A stretch of DNA of 64,000 bases, from contig OZ035998.1 of NCBI GenBank assembly GCA_964035015.1, forward strand, positions 36,708,128 through 36,772,127, given 5' to 3'. This DNA comes from Corallium rubrum (lineage: Eukaryota > Cnidaria > Anthozoa > Scleralcyonacea > Coralliidae). Position 1 is the stretch's first letter, and every line of letters begins with the position of its first letter. This document shows, piece by piece, positions 41,097 through 44,099 of this stretch. A program made the position numbers and the translations under genes. The notes below the pieces were generated by a model. That model was given only the letters and a program-made list of their open reading frames with translations. It was not told the DNA's origin and did not search any database.

Positions 41097-43178
41097 TCAT
41101 TGTCGAAATACTTACAGTCAAACCGGATGTTTTTTCCCGTGTGACCTTACAATATTGATAGCAACATTGCAATGTTGACGTGCAAACGGTACACGGCGAC
41201 TTTTTGGTAAGATGTTAAAAGTTCGCATTTTAAATATCGAACTTCACATAATATGAAGTTCTATTTAACAATTAGATTATGAGCTCGAAATTTCTATGAG
41301 TGAATAGTTGACGAGAGGGAGCTCGAGTCAACTATCATCTCATAGAAATTGAGAACGAATAATCTAATTGTTTTAATAGAAACTAACTTGTGTACCTTAG
41401 TTCTTCCAAATTATTTCAAAAAACGAAGTATAACCATTGTTTCTGTGCGAAAACAATCTGTCACTCCTCATGTCCTCCATGTTGTTTTACTGCATGGCCG
41501 CGCGAGTACTGGTACTCAATTTACCACTCGATACACGGCGTCTCCTTGGCAAGTTGCTAAAAATTCGCATTTTAAATATCGAACTTCACATAACATGAAG
41601 TTTACTTAGAGTTAGTTGTTCTAACTTTCATTAGAAAGTTACTAGTATTCTATTGCAAATGCTGCAATCTGATTGGCTACTCTACTCGATATCTATTCGT
41701 CGATAGATAGTGTTTACAAGTCAACATCTGTCAACATTGAAATGTTGCTGTCAAATATTGCAAGGTCGCGCGGTAAAGAACATCCAGTTTGACTGTAACT
41801 ACCCAAAAACAAAAAGCAGCCTACAACTTGAAAAAATATAGAATAGAACTTATTCTGAAAAATAATGCTATCCTGAAAACTCATGCAGATATGACTTAAA
41901 GCAAGTGGAAGTACTGTGAAATAGTCATTTGTGTAAAGATGACTTTGAAATAGAGTCGAAATCAGATTACAAATTATAGTTCCACTTGTTTTAACTCCTA
42001 TCTTGAGTTTTTGGGATGGCATTATTTTCCGGATTATGTTTTATTATTTTAAAATTTATTGACCGAGCGGTCGGTCTTTACGGCAAAATTATCATGCCCG
42101 CGGTCTTTCAGTACAGACCGAGCGATGAAGGAGCGAGGTTTGTGCGAAAAGACCAAGGGCAGGGTAATTTTGCCGTAAAGACCGACCAAGCGATGTTAAT
42201 AAGGTTTTTATTATATGGCTCAAGCTTTTTAGTTTCAATTTGAATGTTAAGAGTACAAGTAGCAAAGACCGAAGGCGAAGTATTAAACCGACTTTCAACG
42301 AAAACTGTAACAACAAAAACACTTTCAACACTGTCGTGTTTATAATTTTTTTAGCGGTAAATTCATTTTCACGATATTTTAACACTAACTTACCTTGACG
42401 TTTGATTTTGTTTTTCAACACTCAGGAACCAATCAGATTGCAGAAAAGTCGCGTTAAGACCGCTCACGCGACGCAGCCATATAATAAATATGCTTAAAAC
42501 CCGAGCAACCTGACTTTAATAGATTAGAAAATTTTATTCTTTTAATAATTTTCAGATATGCTAATGAACTGGGGTACCCATTAGTTTTATTATTAAAATA
42601 CTTAATCCGTATTACCTTTCAAAACATTTTCAGGCCTTATGCTGATCTCTCTTGGGGTCTTGAAGCTGTTCGTTTGTTAAAATCCAATGTTTTCTGTTCG
42701 TGTTCGGCTACCACCCGCCAGAGCTTGGCCTTGCATGAACTCGTGAGTATTTTATACGGAGGCCAAGTACTACATCTTCTGGACTGGAATAGTATTGTAG
42801 CTTTGTCAGAAAAATATTTTAGTGCACCAAATCTCACAATTCAGGTATGATCTGTTTCGGTTTTGTTTAACTCCCAGCTTTCTATTGCAATACTTTGTTT
42901 TAATTTTGGTGTTGTGTTTCAGACAGCAAAAGAGATTGCCGTACAGAGCACTGATATGTTATTTAGTAGATTACCACTTGCACTTCAACTGAACGACGTT
43001 GGACTGAGTGAAAGTCTATCAAGAGAACATGACATTGATATCAGCAGGTAAGTACTATTTAGAAAGTAAGTAGCTGTTCTGTATTGGGTATACACAAGAA
43101 ATTAAGGTTTAACTGATTAAACCTTAATTTTGTTTCAGTTTTCCTCATGAACTATTAATGATTTTAGAAAGAATAATA

Positions 43179-43218
<40 letters not shown>

Positions 43219-44064
43219 CACAGGTGTAATACAACGGCGTTTTTGATTGGTTACCGTCCATAACCGATGGAGCACGGCAATTTCAAATGTAGTGAGAAAC
43301 TCATTTTTAATCAGCGAAATAAATATTGTTTTCCGTTGTTTTGTATCTGATTCTCTGTTATGGTTCATGGTTTGGCGTGCTCATTTTGGCGTTTCGCATT
43401 GAGTTATGGATCCACTTGGGAACAGGGCCTGTTTAACCCCCCTCACGAATTGATTTTAGCACCCCCACCCCCCACCCCCACCCCCAGTAAAAGTCCCTTT
43501 TTTCCCAAGGAAAAGTTCCTTTTTGCTGAAGTACCGAAACAAATTAACAAAGAATAAAGCCATAAAGATATAAAAATTTTCACAAAATGTTCCATATTAT
43601 ATTTGAAAGTGAACAAGCTGATGAGTTCTGACACAAAGCGAAACAGTCAGAAATGTGTTGTATTTTAACTAGTTTTTATGACATTTTATGACCTTCAGTG
43701 TTCTTAAAAATCACCCCTCAGAATGCAAAATTCACTGAAATAGTAATTTAGCCTCTGAACATGTTGTAATTAGTAATACAACAAAAAAGTATTTTAAATA
43801 ATATAACTACCTCGAGTTTTGTGCTGGGCTCTTATAGTAGTGGTAGTTATAATGGTAGTTATAGTGGTATTGTTGACTGTAGTTGTAGTGGTAATCGTGG
43901 TCATGGTGGTATTGCTGATAGTGGTGGTAGTAGTAGTCGTGTGATAGCGGTGGTAGTAGTGGAAGTAATAGTCGTGGTAGTGTAATGGAACTAAGTAGTC
44001 GTGTTCGTGGTGGTAGTAGTTGTGGTGGTGGTGGTGGTGGTGGTGGTGATATTAAGAGTGGCAG

Positions 44065-44099
<35 letters not shown>
